Source: Terriglobia bacterium
GTDB taxonomy: Bacteria; Acidobacteriota; Terriglobia; Terriglobales; Acidobacteriaceae
Direction: 5' to 3'
NCBI GenBank assembly: GCA_020073185.1
Contig: JAIQFT010000007.1
Span: forward strand, 46,440-110,439
DNA: 64,000 bases
The notes under the pieces were generated by a model. The model was not told the origin of the DNA and ran no database searches. It was given only the letters and a program-made list of their open reading frames with translations. Shown here piece after piece: positions 25,087 through 34,398 of the stretch. Position numbers and translations under genes: made by a program. Each line of letters opens with the position of its first letter. The stretch's first letter is position 1.

Positions 25087-25124
25087 AAAAATGCGGCTAG
25101 TACTATAGTACCAGTCGCATTTTT
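25087..25124. promoter_or_regulatory. 38-bp near-perfect palindrome, candidate operator
   Basis: It is centred on GTACTATAGTAC (25100-25111), with flanks AAAAATGCG and CGCATTTTT. 34 of 38 positions are symmetric. It ends 10 bases before the GTG of the XRE-like gene. It could be an operator for that regulator, or an RNA hairpin in its leader. Confidence 0.6.
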
Positions 25125-25134
25125 GGGGGGTGCT

Positions 25135-25422
25135 GTGGGCGGCAATTCCATCTATCAGAGCGCTCGCTTTGCCGGCAAACGACTCCGCCGTTTACGGCAG
25201 AAAACCGGTCTCACGCTCCGCGACGTTGCTTTCGCAAGCGGACAAGTCGCCGCAAGGCGCCGAAACCCTGGTTTCAAAATCGGCGCCAGTCGCCTGCATG
25301 AGATCGAAGTGCAGGGTGCGACCCCCAGTATTTACCGCCTCTACTCCCTCGCCTGCATCTACCGACATGACCTTCGCAAGATTCTCCGGTGGTATGGAGT
25401 CGAGTTGGACTGTCGGCCATAA
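25135..25422 (+). CDS. XRE-like helix-turn-helix regulator (short acidobacterial type)
   Basis: 95 residues from the GTG at 25135, preceded by a G-rich ribosome-binding site. The frame is open further upstream but that part crosses the palindrome. The body is an HTH of the form GKRLRRLRQKTGLTLRDVAF, then ASRLHEIEVQGATPSIYRLY, then SLACIYRHDLRKILRWYGVE. This is a short regulator type I associate with Acidobacteria, which lacks any other domain. Position and the adjoining palindrome suggest autoregulation together with the divergent LuxR-type gene. Confidence 0.7.
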   Translation: MGGNSIYQSARFAGKRLRRLRQKTGLTLRDVAFASGQVAARRRNPGFKIGASRLHEIEVQGATPSIYRLYSLACIYRHDLRKILRWYGVELDCRP

Positions 25423-25469
25423 GGGACGAAGGCCAGGGATTCTCCGCAACTTGGGACGCCGTCCGGCAG

Positions 25470-27155
25470 CTATGGCGACAAATCCAATTCGATCTTCTTG
25501 GTAGCAGGATCCAGCCTGGTAATGCGAAAGCTCCGCACCTGGCCGGCCATGAGCGGTTGCGGTTTGGACGACGCGCTGGGGGCGGACGCGCCCTTCCAGC
25601 GGGCGTTCAGCATGGAAGTGAGGGTGGACAGGTCCGGCCTGGCGGCACGGGGTTCTTCCTGGCGATGGTCTTTTTCGGCGGGTCCCTTTTCCTGCGCGGC
25701 GGCGGGAATGTGGCAGGTGGCGAGGATGCCTTCGCCGAGTTCGACGCGGCCCTCGGCGCCGGAAATTTCGATCAAGCGCCCGGTAACGACGTCGTCCAGC
25801 TTGTGCTCGGCAAGGTATTCGTCGAGGCCGGTGGGTACAAGCTGCTTCATGCCGAGCGAGATGCGACGCTTGTCGCGATCGAACTCCAGGACCTGGGCGC
25901 GGACGGTCTGGCCAACCGAGAGCACGTCGCGCGGGTGATTGATTCGCTTTTCGGCGCTGATATTACCGACGTGAATCATGCCCTCGACGCCGTCCACCAG
26001 TTGCACGAATGCGCCGAAGTTGGTGAGGCTGGTCACCGGGCCTTCGATGACGGAGCCGGCGGGAAATTTTTGCGCCGCCTCGATCCATGGATCGCCTAAC
26101 GCCTGCTTGAGACCGAGCGAGATGCGGCGGTCGGCGAGGTTGACGCCCAGAATGACGGCTTCGACCGTGTCGCCCTGCTTAACCACGTCGCTGGCTTTTC
26201 TCACCCGCTTGCCCCACGACATTTCCGAAATGTGAATCAGGCCTTCCACACCCGGCTCCAGTTCGACGAAGGCGCCAAAGTCCACGATCCGGGTAACGGC
26301 GCCGCGCACGCGCTCGCCGACCTTGTACTTTTCCGCGACGGACTCCCAGGGATGGGCTTGAAGTTGCTTGAGGCCGATGGAAATGCGGCGCTGGTTGGAA
26401 TCAATCTTCAGCACGCGCGCTTCGATCTGCTGGCCGACGGAGAATACGTCGGCGGGCTTGTTGACGCGGCTCCAAGCGATGTCGCCGACGTGGAGCAGGG
26501 CGTCCACGCCGCCGATGTCAACGAAGGCACCGTAGTCGGTGAGGCTGCGGACGGTGCCGGTGACCGTATCGCCCTCTTTCAATTCCGAGTAGCGGCGTTG
26601 TTTGGAAGAGCGTTCTTCTTCTTCGGCGACGGCGCGGCGGTCCACAACGACGTCCTCATCGGTGACGTCGAGCTTGGTAATACGACAACGGATTTCCTGG
26701 CCGACAAGCTTTTCCATTTCGGCGGCGTCGCGCGCGCCGCTGCGTGAGGCAGGCATGAAGGCGCGCACGCCGACGTCCACGCTCAGGCCGCCTTTGACGA
26801 CGGCGGTAACGGTGCCCACGATGGTGGCTTTTTCGGCGAAGGCCTGCTCGAGCGAAGACCAGTCGGTGGGGCGCTCCACCCGCGAGCGCGAAAGCTGGTA
26901 GTAGCCTTCGGCGTCGCGGCCGGTGACCGAGACCGGGAACCGGTCGCCGGGCTTCACGGTTTCGGCGGCGTCCTGGAAGGCGGAGAGGGGCAGGATGCCT
27001 TCCGTTTTGAAACCGATGTCGAGAAGCACTGAGTCAGCGGTCACGGCAACGACCGTGCCTTCGATCTGCTGGCGGCGATCGGTCCGCGCATGGCTCTGCT
27101 CGTATTGCGAGAGCATGGCGTCGAAGGATTCGTTGGTTTCGGGATTGTTAGGCAT
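25470..27155 (-). CDS. rpsA: 30S ribosomal protein S1
   Basis: 561 residues with six S1/OB-fold repeats. The clearest are GTVRSLTDYGAFVDIGGVDA (repeat 3), AVTRIVDFGAFVELEPGVEG (repeat 4) and PVTSLTNFGAFVQLVDGVEG (repeat 5). The first two bind the ribosome in classical S1, the later ones bind mRNA. The sixth repeat (VTGRLIEISGAEGRVELGEG) is diverged, and the C-terminus resembles a seventh partial strand (RITRLDPATKKIELDLSP). S1 helps unfold and position mRNA leaders on the 30S subunit. It lies downstream of glnD with a 116-bp gap. Confidence 0.95.
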   Translation of the reverse strand: MPNNPETNESFDAMLSQYEQSHARTDRRQQIEGTVVAVTADSVLLDIGFKTEGILPLSAFQDAAETVKPGDRFPVSVTGRDAEGYYQLSRSRVERPTDWSSLEQAFAEKATIVGTVTAVVKGGLSVDVGVRAFMPASRSGARDAAEMEKLVGQEIRCRITKLDVTDEDVVVDRRAVAEEEERSSKQRRYSELKEGDTVTGTVRSLTDYGAFVDIGGVDALLHVGDIAWSRVNKPADVFSVGQQIEARVLKIDSNQRRISIGLKQLQAHPWESVAEKYKVGERVRGAVTRIVDFGAFVELEPGVEGLIHISEMSWGKRVRKASDVVKQGDTVEAVILGVNLADRRISLGLKQALGDPWIEAAQKFPAGSVIEGPVTSLTNFGAFVQLVDGVEGMIHVGNISAEKRINHPRDVLSVGQTVRAQVLEFDRDKRRISLGMKQLVPTGLDEYLAEHKLDDVVTGRLIEISGAEGRVELGEGILATCHIPAAAQEKGPAEKDHRQEEPRAARPDLSTLTSMLNARWKGASAPSASSKPQPLMAGQVRSFRITRLDPATKKIELDLSP

Positions 27156-27271
27156 GAAGTCGTTAATACGATAGCACCGAGGGGGGCGCTTGCGTGATGG
27201 GGCGATTGGGCAATTGAATAATGATGACTGGGTTGACCCTCGGAGGACATCAAGGTGTCGCCACCTCCGGG

Positions 27272-29902
27272 CTAACGAATGCCGCCCCGCGGCTGAGGCT
27301 GCGTCGTTCCATGCACAGGGAGTTCCTGGTGGAGCGCGGTCTTTAAGGACTCCTGGATCGTGGGGTCGAGCTTGGCGCCATTGCGGCTGACGTAGAAGAC
27401 GTCAATGGCCATTTGGCCTTCGGTATCGATCAGAGCGATTTCGATGTTGCAGCCGTGGCGCGCCAGGGTGGAGGCGACGCGGTAGAGCAGGCCGGGGCGG
27501 TCCTGCGCGATCACTTCCAGGAGCGTGCTGTGGGAAGAGCTGTCGTTGTCGAAGGTGAGACGGGTTTCGACGGTCACCTTCACGGGCGCGACCTGGCCGG
27601 CAGCCATGCGGCTCTCGATGAGGTGGGTGATATCGGCGTTGCCGCTGAGAACCTCGATGAGGTTGCGCTGGAAGCGTTCGCGCTCGGGCGGATTCAGTTC
27701 CAGGGTGCGGAAGCGGTCGCGGAAGGAGAGCGTGTCCACGACTACCCCGTTGTGGCTGGTGAAGGCGTTGGCCTTGACGATGTCCATGCTCCAGGCGGTG
27801 AGGGCGCCGCAGAGGGTCGCGAACAGTGACGGGCGGTCGCGGGTGATGAGCGTCAGGTCGTAGAGGTTGCGCGCAGTGCCCAGCTCCAGTTGCACCGGCT
27901 GCTGATTCAGCTTCGATGCCATATCGAAGTGGGCGGCGATCTGGTCGGCGGAATGTGCGCGCAGATAACGTTGCGGCAGGCCGGCGAGGAAGTCGCGCAG
28001 TTCTGGTTCGCGGCGCGGAATCAGCGCGCTGACCTTGTCGACATACTCACGTTGAAGCGTGGCCTGAAAGGAGGCATCGTCGGCGCTGCGATCCAGATAG
28101 TTCGCGGTCGCCATGTAGAGGTGCCAGAGATTCTCCGCTTTCCACGGAGTGAGGGCCTGCGGATTAACGGCACGGATGTCGGCGTAGCTGAGCAGGCAGA
28201 GCATCTTCAGGCGCTCGGGCGAGCCGACCCTTTCGGCGAAGGCGTGCACGTTTTCGTGATCGAAGATGTCGCGGCGCATGGCGGCCGACATTTCCAGATG
28301 ATGGGCGATGAGGAAGCGCACGGTGTCGCGCTGCCGCTCGGAAAGCGCAAGCCGCGTAAAGGCAGCTTCGGCGAGTTGGAGGCTGCCGTCAACGTGGCTG
28401 CCCTCCGGCAAGCCCTTGCCGACATCATGCAGCAGCACGGCGAGAAGGAGCAGTTCGGGGTGCTCGAGTGCGGAAAAGATGGTCGCGTAGGGAGCTTCCC
28501 ATTCGGTCTCCGGCTTCTTGAGGCGATGCAAGCTCTCGATGGCGGCGAAGGAATGCTCGTCCACGGTGTAGCGGTGGTAGAAGTCGCGGATGACGAGCGA
28601 ATCAATCAGCCGGTATTCGGGGAGCACGGTGTCGAGGACGCCGAGCGCGTGCATGTCGCGCAGCGCGAGGGCGGCGTGGGGCGAGAGCAGGACTTCGCGG
28701 AGATGCGACCAGAGCTCAGGCCCGGTAGGGAAGCTGAGCGTCCCCAGCGCCTGCTCGATGCGGAATTCGGTGTCGGCGGCGAGTCTGAGGCCGTGGCGGG
28801 CGATGAATTCGAACATGCGCAAGAGCAGTTCCGGATCGCGTACGGCGCTCGATTGCTGCAGGTAAACGCGGCCGCTCACGACCGAGAAATCGGGATTGGA
28901 GACGCGCGAGCGCCAGCTCAGAAACTGGCGATAGAGTGAAGAGCGCGCGGCGGCGACTTCCTCCAGGAGCTGGTTGGTCCAGCGGCTGATGGGGCGCGCG
29001 TGACGAAAATAATTCCGCATCCACTCGGCGGGATTGTCGGAAGGGTGGCCGTCGACGCCGATGCCCTTGGCGGCGGCCGCGTCTTGCGCTTCCCAGGTCA
29101 GGTTGTTGTCGTCGCGCCCGTGGAGATAGTGCAGGAAGCAGCGCGCCGACATCAGGAATGCGACCGCAGCCTGGTGATCCCGGCGCACGAGAACTTCCAT
29201 CGGCGGCCGGTCGGAGCCCTTGCCCTGCTTTTCGACGGTGGCGAGGAATGACAGCCAGCAGGCTACGTTGAAGTCGCGCAAGCCGCCAGGGCACTCCTTC
29301 ACCTGGGGTTCGAGATGAAAGACGGTGTTGCCGTACTTGGCGTGACGTGTGCGCGTCAGCTCGACCAGGGTTTCCACCAGGGCGGGCCAGTTGCGATGGA
29401 CAACATCGGGGATGGTTTGGCCGTGAAACAGGCGAAAGAGCTGGCGGTCGCCGGCGAGCTGGCGGCAGTCGAGCAGCGAGAGTGTGAGTTCGACGTTGTT
29501 GGCATCGAATTCAGAACAGCCGGAAACCGTGCGCGCGGTGGGCGCGACGCGCAAACCGAGGTCCCACATCTGCTGGCACATGCGGCCGATGGAATCCTTG
29601 AAGCGGTTCAGGAGGGCCGGATTGTCGGAGAGGAAAAGCAGATCGATGTCGGAATGCGGAAACAAAGTGCCGCGCCCGTACCCGCCGCGCGCGACCAGGC
29701 AAAATCCGTTCGGAGATGCGCCGCCATTGCCGCTGAGTTCCTGCCACAGCCGGAGCGCGACCTGGTCGACCAGGCCGGAGCGCTGGGTGGCGGCCGCCAT
29801 GCCGTCGGTGGTGGCGTCGAATGCTTTGCGGATGCGGGATGACTCACGGGAGTAGAGGTCGCGCAAACTGAGGATGCGAGCGGAGGTCTCCATGACGTTC
29901 AA
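27272..29902 (-). CDS. glnD: [Protein-PII] uridylyltransferase / uridylyl-removing enzyme
   Basis: 876 residues, typical for GlnD. The nucleotidyltransferase domain has ARGGYGRGTLFPHSDIDLLF with its metal-binding aspartates. A GlnD-specific helical linker follows, then the HD domain (LLAVLLHDVGKGLPEGSH) that removes UMP, and two C-terminal ACT domains (ITRDRPSLFATLCGAL; IAQDRPGLLYRVASTLARHG) that sense glutamine. It modifies Tyr51 of the PII protein encoded just upstream, only 3 bp away on the same strand. Together with amtB it forms a nitrogen-sensing operon. Confidence 0.97.
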   Translation of the reverse strand: MNVMETSARILSLRDLYSRESSRIRKAFDATTDGMAAATQRSGLVDQVALRLWQELSGNGGASPNGFCLVARGGYGRGTLFPHSDIDLLFLSDNPALLNRFKDSIGRMCQQMWDLGLRVAPTARTVSGCSEFDANNVELTLSLLDCRQLAGDRQLFRLFHGQTIPDVVHRNWPALVETLVELTRTRHAKYGNTVFHLEPQVKECPGGLRDFNVACWLSFLATVEKQGKGSDRPPMEVLVRRDHQAAVAFLMSARCFLHYLHGRDDNNLTWEAQDAAAAKGIGVDGHPSDNPAEWMRNYFRHARPISRWTNQLLEEVAAARSSLYRQFLSWRSRVSNPDFSVVSGRVYLQQSSAVRDPELLLRMFEFIARHGLRLAADTEFRIEQALGTLSFPTGPELWSHLREVLLSPHAALALRDMHALGVLDTVLPEYRLIDSLVIRDFYHRYTVDEHSFAAIESLHRLKKPETEWEAPYATIFSALEHPELLLLAVLLHDVGKGLPEGSHVDGSLQLAEAAFTRLALSERQRDTVRFLIAHHLEMSAAMRRDIFDHENVHAFAERVGSPERLKMLCLLSYADIRAVNPQALTPWKAENLWHLYMATANYLDRSADDASFQATLQREYVDKVSALIPRREPELRDFLAGLPQRYLRAHSADQIAAHFDMASKLNQQPVQLELGTARNLYDLTLITRDRPSLFATLCGALTAWSMDIVKANAFTSHNGVVVDTLSFRDRFRTLELNPPERERFQRNLIEVLSGNADITHLIESRMAAGQVAPVKVTVETRLTFDNDSSSHSTLLEVIAQDRPGLLYRVASTLARHGCNIEIALIDTEGQMAIDVFYVSRNGAKLDPTIQESLKTALHQELPVHGTTQPQPRGGIR

Positions 29903-29905
29903 TCG

Positions 29906-30262
<357 letters not shown>

Positions 30263-31675
30263 TTACAGTGCGGAGGCTTCCAGATAGTAGCCCTCTTCGC
30301 CGTGCTGCGTGAAATCCAGGCCCTGGACCTCGTGTTCGGCGGGGACGCGCAGGCCGAGCACGGTGTCCACAAATTTCAAAATGATGAGCGTGCCAACGAT
30401 GGCGAGCACCCAGGCGATCACCACGCCGACGAGTTGGTTGAGCAGTTGGTGGAAGTTGCCGTCCATGAAGCCCAATGCGAGCGCGTTGCCCTGCGCATCG
30501 TGAAAGATCGGGTTGATGATCTTGGTGGCAAAAACGCCGGTGAGTAGCGCGCCGATGGTGCCACCGGCGCCGTGCACGCCGAAGGCGTCGAGGGAATCGT
30601 CATAGCCGAAGAGCGCTTTGACGCTGGCGACCATGAAATAGCAGAAGCCGCCGGCGACGAGCCCGATCAGCAGCGCCGGCATGGGGCCGACAAAACCCGA
30701 CGCCGGTGTGATGGCCACCAGTCCCGCCACCGCGCCGGAGATTGCCCCCAGCACGCTGGGCTTGCCGTTGCGTATCCATTCGGAGGCGGCCCAGCCAATC
30801 GCCGCAGCTGCGGCCGCAAAGTGGGTCGCAACAAAGGCGCTGGTGGCGAGGCTCCCCGAGGAAAGCGCGCTGCCGGCGTTAAATCCGAACCATCCCACCC
30901 ACAGCAGACAGGCGCCGATGAAGCTCAGCACCACGCTGTGCGGCGGCATCATGTCCTTGGGATATCCGATGCGGCGGCCGAGATATTGTGCACAGACCAG
31001 GGCCGAGACGCCGGAAGTGATGTGAACCACGGTGCCGCCGGCGAAATCGAGGGTGGGGAAGCGTCCGCCGAGCGAGGCGTTGAGAATTCCGCCCTTGCCC
31101 CAGACCATGTGCGCCATCGGTGCGTATACCAACAGCGACCACAGCGCCATGAACAAAGCCATGGCGCTGAACTTCATGCGCTCGGCGAAGGCGCCGGAGA
31201 TGAGCGCCGGGGTGATGATGGCGAACATGAGTTGGTAGATCATGAACGTCTGCTGCGGAATGGTGGCGGCATAGTCGGGGTCGGGTTGCGCGCCCACGCC
31301 GCGCAGCAACGCGTGCTGCAGTCCTCCGATGAAGCCGTTGCCGGGAGCGAAGGCCAGGCTGTAACCGACCATCGCCCAGAGCGCCGTGACGATGGCCATC
31401 ATGGCGAAGCTCTGCATCATGGTGGAGAGCACGTTCTTCTTGCGTACCAGGCCGCCGTAGAAAAGCGCGAGGCCAGGGCCGGTCATCAGCAGGACAAGGG
31501 CCGCGCACATCAGCATCCAGGCGTTGTCGGCGGAGCCTTTAGCGTCGGCAACCTGCTGCTCGAGCTTGAGGAGGCGATCCGCCTGAGAGGCGGTGGCAGT
31601 TTGGGCGAGCGAGTGCCCGGTGGCAAGAAGTAACAGGAGCCCGAGACCCAGTTTCCGCATAACAGCGCGCATCAT
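30263..31675 (-). CDS. amtB: Ammonium transporter
   Basis: 470 residues with an N-terminal cleavable signal (MRKLGLGLLLLLATGHSLAQ) followed by 11 membrane helices. Conserved blocks are AWMLMCAALVLLMTGPGLALFYGGLVRKKN, shown here only as the known Amt signature region near residues 52-81, and DFAGGTVVHITSGVSALV, which includes one of the pore-lining region histidines. It conducts NH3/NH4+ across the cytoplasmic membrane. The trimer is gated by PII, whose gene follows. I saw no convincing sigma54 site upstream. Confidence 0.96.
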   Translation of the reverse strand: MMRAVMRKLGLGLLLLLATGHSLAQTATASQADRLLKLEQQVADAKGSADNAWMLMCAALVLLMTGPGLALFYGGLVRKKNVLSTMMQSFAMMAIVTALWAMVGYSLAFAPGNGFIGGLQHALLRGVGAQPDPDYAATIPQQTFMIYQLMFAIITPALISGAFAERMKFSAMALFMALWSLLVYAPMAHMVWGKGGILNASLGGRFPTLDFAGGTVVHITSGVSALVCAQYLGRRIGYPKDMMPPHSVVLSFIGACLLWVGWFGFNAGSALSSGSLATSAFVATHFAAAAAAIGWAASEWIRNGKPSVLGAISGAVAGLVAITPASGFVGPMPALLIGLVAGGFCYFMVASVKALFGYDDSLDAFGVHGAGGTIGALLTGVFATKIINPIFHDAQGNALALGFMDGNFHQLLNQLVGVVIAWVLAIVGTLIILKFVDTVLGLRVPAEHEVQGLDFTQHGEEGYYLEASAL

Positions 31676-32108
31676 ACTCCATCAAGGGGTGAGGCGACGG
31701 CAGAGTGCCGTGCCTCATTTTTACGTGGGAAGAAGCGCGGGGAGAAATTCAAAGTTTTTATCGCGTCGATTCATGCGAGTTATCCGGGCGCGGGGCGCGA
31801 GTCGTGAGTTTCGCACGCTATTGCACCGTCACGGGCACACTAGTTTGTGGGGGAGAAAATATTAGTCCCCAGGGGAGGGACTTCTATCGAAAAATTCTGG
31901 CCTGAGCACTAAGGCCCTGTCAACAAAGTTCTGACCCACACGGATGCCCGCGGCTCGGGGAGGGATGGAAACTAAAGCGGGGGCCTCAGATGTGTCCGTA
32001 TCTGGGAACGCAGAGATTCAGCCCCAGGGAAAATGACGATCGGCGAAAGTTTTTGTGTATCCTGGCGCCGCAAAATAGTAAGGTACGCCGGAGGTGGTTG
32101 GGGGAACC
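31676..32108. other. Gene-free stretch between amtB and the STAS gene
   Basis: About 430 bases between divergent genes. It must hold both promoters, but no consensus -35/-10 pair, riboswitch fold or repeat could be assigned. A purine-rich site (GGAGGTGGTTGGGGGAA) lies at its right end. Confidence 0.5.
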
Positions 32109-32471
32109 ATGTTGCTCAAAACCAGCAGCCGGATGTACGGACTAGCCCTGATCCTGGATTGTCACGGCAGAATCGTTTTTGGGGATGAAACGGCGCATCT
32201 CCGACAGCAGGTCATGGAACTGCTTGGGCAAGCGCCCAATGTTGTGCTGAATCTCTCGAATGTCAGCTTCATTGACAGCTCGGGGGTGGGGGAGTTGATC
32301 CGCTTGCTCACCACTGCGGCCCGGGCACAAAAGACGATCGTGCTGGCGGGCCTGACCGGACGGGTGCGCGATGTGCTGCAAATCACCAAGCTGGCAACTG
32401 TGTTCGAGACCTATGCGACGGCAGTCGAGGCGGCGGAAGCGCTGAGCGGGGAAGAAGGCGCGGGAAATTAG
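32109..32471 (+). CDS. STAS-domain anti-sigma factor antagonist
   Basis: 120 residues from the ATG at 32109 (a GTG at 32094 is possible). It is a single STAS domain of the SpoIIAA/RsbV type, with NVVLNLSNVSFIDSSGVGEL and Ser57-Ser58 at the position phosphorylated by anti-sigma kinases. Such proteins bind and sequester an anti-sigma factor when unphosphorylated. No kinase or sigma factor lies nearby, so the partner is encoded elsewhere. It is 107 bp upstream of the ArsC-like gene on the same strand. Confidence 0.88.
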   Translation: MLLKTSSRMYGLALILDCHGRIVFGDETAHLRQQVMELLGQAPNVVLNLSNVSFIDSSGVGELIRLLTTAARAQKTIVLAGLTGRVRDVLQITKLATVFETYATAVEAAEALSGEEGAGN

Positions 32472-32578
32472 CGAGCTTGCAGCCGGCCATGAGCCGTTCA
32501 CGAATTCGCCTTCCATGTTGGAAGAACGCTTGAGGCGGCTTTTACCACGTTAACGTAGGAGGAGAGTACCCTGTCGCC

Positions 32579-32935
32579 ATGGCACGCGAGAAGATCACCG
32601 TCTACGAAAAGCCCACCTGAAGCACCTGCCGCGAGGTCAAGAGGATCTTGACCGGAAAGGGCCTTGACTTCGAGGCGGTGGACTATGCCAAGCAGCCGCT
32701 CACCGCCGAGGCCCTGAAAGAATTGCTGCGCCGCGCGGGCCTGAAACCGATGGACGCAATGCGCACCCGGGAAGCGGCATTCCAGCAATTCGTCGCTGGA
32801 AAGAATAGGAGTGACGACGAACTGGTTGCCCTGATGGTCAAGCATCCGGAGCTGATCCAGCGTCCTCTGGTGGTGCGTGGGAACAAAGTCGTGCTAGCCC
32901 GCCCATTGCAGCGGCTGAAGGATCTCGGTATCTAG
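32579..32935 (+). CDS. ArsC/Spx-family thioredoxin-fold protein, probable selenoprotein (UGA at codon 14)
   Basis: 118 residues from the ATG at 32579, preceded by AGGAGGAGAG. The N-terminus reads MAREKITVYEKPT, then an in-frame TGA (32618-32620), then STCREVK. ArsC-like proteins carry Cys exactly here (KPTCSTC), so the TGA replaces the redox Cys and would make a U-x-x-C motif. The downstream frame is fully open and shows the family pattern (GLDFEAVDYAKQPLTAEALK, ELIQRPLVVRGNKVVLARP). A 7-bp hairpin lies 14-32 nt after the TGA. Read as Sec, this is an intact redox protein, perhaps a reductase. Read as stop, it would be a pseudogene or a short protein starting at 32648 without its active site. 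Confidence 0.75.
32635..32653 (+). promoter_or_regulatory. Candidate bacterial SECIS hairpin
   Basis: GGTCAAG (32635-32641), loop AGGAT, CTTGACC (32647-32653): a perfect 7-bp stem with G in the second loop position. The loop starts 21 nt after the UGA, inside the usual spacing for SelB-binding bSECIS elements. Confidence 0.6.
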
Positions 32936-32995
32936 TTCGGCAACGGCGGGATTCTCAAGCTTGACTTCGTTTTCGGCACCCGTTAGAAGCGAAGC

Positions 32996-33793
32996 ATGCC
33001 TGCACAACTCGACGGAAAAATTGCGGTCATCACCGGCGCTTCCATGGGGATCGGAGAGGCGCTGGCCCGGCTGTTTGTGGACGAAGGCGCTACCGTCGTT
33101 CTGACTTCGCGCGACTCGGCGCGGGTGGAGGCGGCGCGCGCGCGTATCGGCCGTCCGGAAAGCACGCTGGCGCTGGCCTGCGACGTCCGCAACCGCGAGG
33201 AGATTGACCGCGTACTTTCGTTGACCGTGCACAACTTCGGCCGCCTGGACATCTGGGTCAACAACGCCGGGCACGGCTTGAGCGATTCGGTTGAAATGAT
33301 GGACCGAGACGCGTACCGACGCATGTTCGACACCAACCTGTTCGGCGCCATCGAAGGCATGCAGGCGGCGATCCCGGTGATGAAGCGGCAGGGCGGCGGC
33401 GCCATCATCAATATTTCCAGCGTCGCCGGGCATATTCCCCTGCCATATTCCGCGGCGTACAGCGCGACCAAGTTCGCCATCAACGCTATCGGCAAGGCGG
33501 CGCGCGTGGAACTGCTGGGCACAGGCGTGCATGTGCTGACCGTCTGCCCCGGCTACATTGGCACCGACTTCAACGCCAACAAGACTCAGGGCCGCGAGCC
33601 GCGGCGGCTGAATTCCGCCGACCAGCGCGGCGCCAGCGCCGAAACCGTGGCCCGCGATACCCTCAATGGATACTTGAAGGGCAAGCGCGAAGTATTTACT
33701 CCGCAGTACTATTGGTTCGTCACTAAGCTGTACCAGATGTTTCCGGGTTTGGTGGAATGGGGAATGGCGCGGAAGCTGAAACGCAGCAATTAG
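32996..33793 (+). CDS. Short-chain dehydrogenase/reductase
   Basis: 265 residues of classical SDR form. It has the cofactor motif TGASMGIGEA at ~14-23, the NNAG motif (DIWVNNAGHG), the catalytic Ser in INISSVAGH and the YxxxK motif in YSATK. The C-terminal part (EVFTPQYYWFVTKLYQMFPG) is longer than average and slightly hydrophobic, as in membrane-associated SDRs acting on lipids. Asp or Arg after the second strand (TSRDSARVE) suggests NADP preference. The substrate is unknown. Confidence 0.9.
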   Translation: MPAQLDGKIAVITGASMGIGEALARLFVDEGATVVLTSRDSARVEAARARIGRPESTLALACDVRNREEIDRVLSLTVHNFGRLDIWVNNAGHGLSDSVEMMDRDAYRRMFDTNLFGAIEGMQAAIPVMKRQGGGAIINISSVAGHIPLPYSAAYSATKFAINAIGKAARVELLGTGVHVLTVCPGYIGTDFNANKTQGREPRRLNSADQRGASAETVARDTLNGYLKGKREVFTPQYYWFVTKLYQMFPGLVEWGMARKLKRSN

Positions 33794-33859
33794 CCGTTGG
33801 CCGTCAGCCATTGGGCGTCGCATTCCAAGAGCTATTGGCCAAGGGCTAATGGCCGATGG
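33794..33859. repeat. Degenerate heptamer-register repeat
   Basis: CCGTTGG/CCATTGG/GGCTAATGG units fill the gap between convergent SDR and TPR genes. Similar units, inverted, flank 34172-34380. Confidence 0.55.
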
Positions 33860-34171
33860 CTATAACGGAAGCACGTCCAGCATCCCTTGCATCTCCGACG
33901 CCGCGTGCTGGTTGCCGCTGCGGCGCGCGCTGGCAATTCCGCTCTCGAACAGCTTGCGTGCTTCCTCGATGCGGCCCGCATTCACGAGCATCTGGCCGGC
34001 CATCTGGTAGGCGGGCACGTAGTCCGGGTTGTGCCGCAGGATGGTGTTGAATTCGTCGAGCGCGCCAGCGACGTCCCCTGCCTTGGAATACTCCATGGCA
34101 AGGCCGTAGCGTGCGAAGGCGTCGGTGGGGTTCTCGGCGAGCAATTCCTTGAGCGCGGCGATGCGATCCAT
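33860..34171 (-). CDS. Small TPR-repeat protein
   Basis: 103 residues from the ATG at 34171; frame further upstream is repeat-derived. It has two or three TPR-type helix pairs: NPTDAFARYGLAMEYSKAGD, VAGALDEFNTILRHNPDYVP and AYQMAGQMLVNAGRIEEARK. Such domains mediate protein-protein contacts. No signal peptide, so cytoplasmic. The function is unknown. Confidence 0.8.
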   Translation of the reverse strand: MDRIAALKELLAENPTDAFARYGLAMEYSKAGDVAGALDEFNTILRHNPDYVPAYQMAGQMLVNAGRIEEARKLFESGIASARRSGNQHAASEMQGMLDVLPL

Positions 34172-34383
34172 AAGATAACGGCCAGTGGCTAGTGGCCGGC
34201 GGTCAGTGTAACAAGTTTCGGTTTCCAGTTTCAGGTTCAGCGGCGGAAGACTCTCGCGGAGAGAAGCGACTGCAGATTTCTCGGTCCTAAAGCCCCTCGG
34301 AATGACAGAGAAGAAAGCTACGTTTACGGCACGCTGAAGCCGTGCCCTTCGTGCCTGCAGCCACTGGCCACTGACCACTGGTT

Positions 34384-34389
34384 TACAAT
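34384..34389 (+). promoter_or_regulatory. Candidate -10 box (TACAAT) near the 34399 gene
   Basis: TACAAT ends 9 nt before the ATG at 34399, predicting a nearly leaderless transcript. A -35 box is not clear. Confidence 0.35.
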
Positions 34390-34398
34390 GTCCGCTTC

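Noticed and set aside
31690..31740. Possible sigma54 promoter for amtB (GGCACGGCACTCTGC on the minus strand)
   Set aside because: GG to GC spacing is one base too long for a -24/-12 element.
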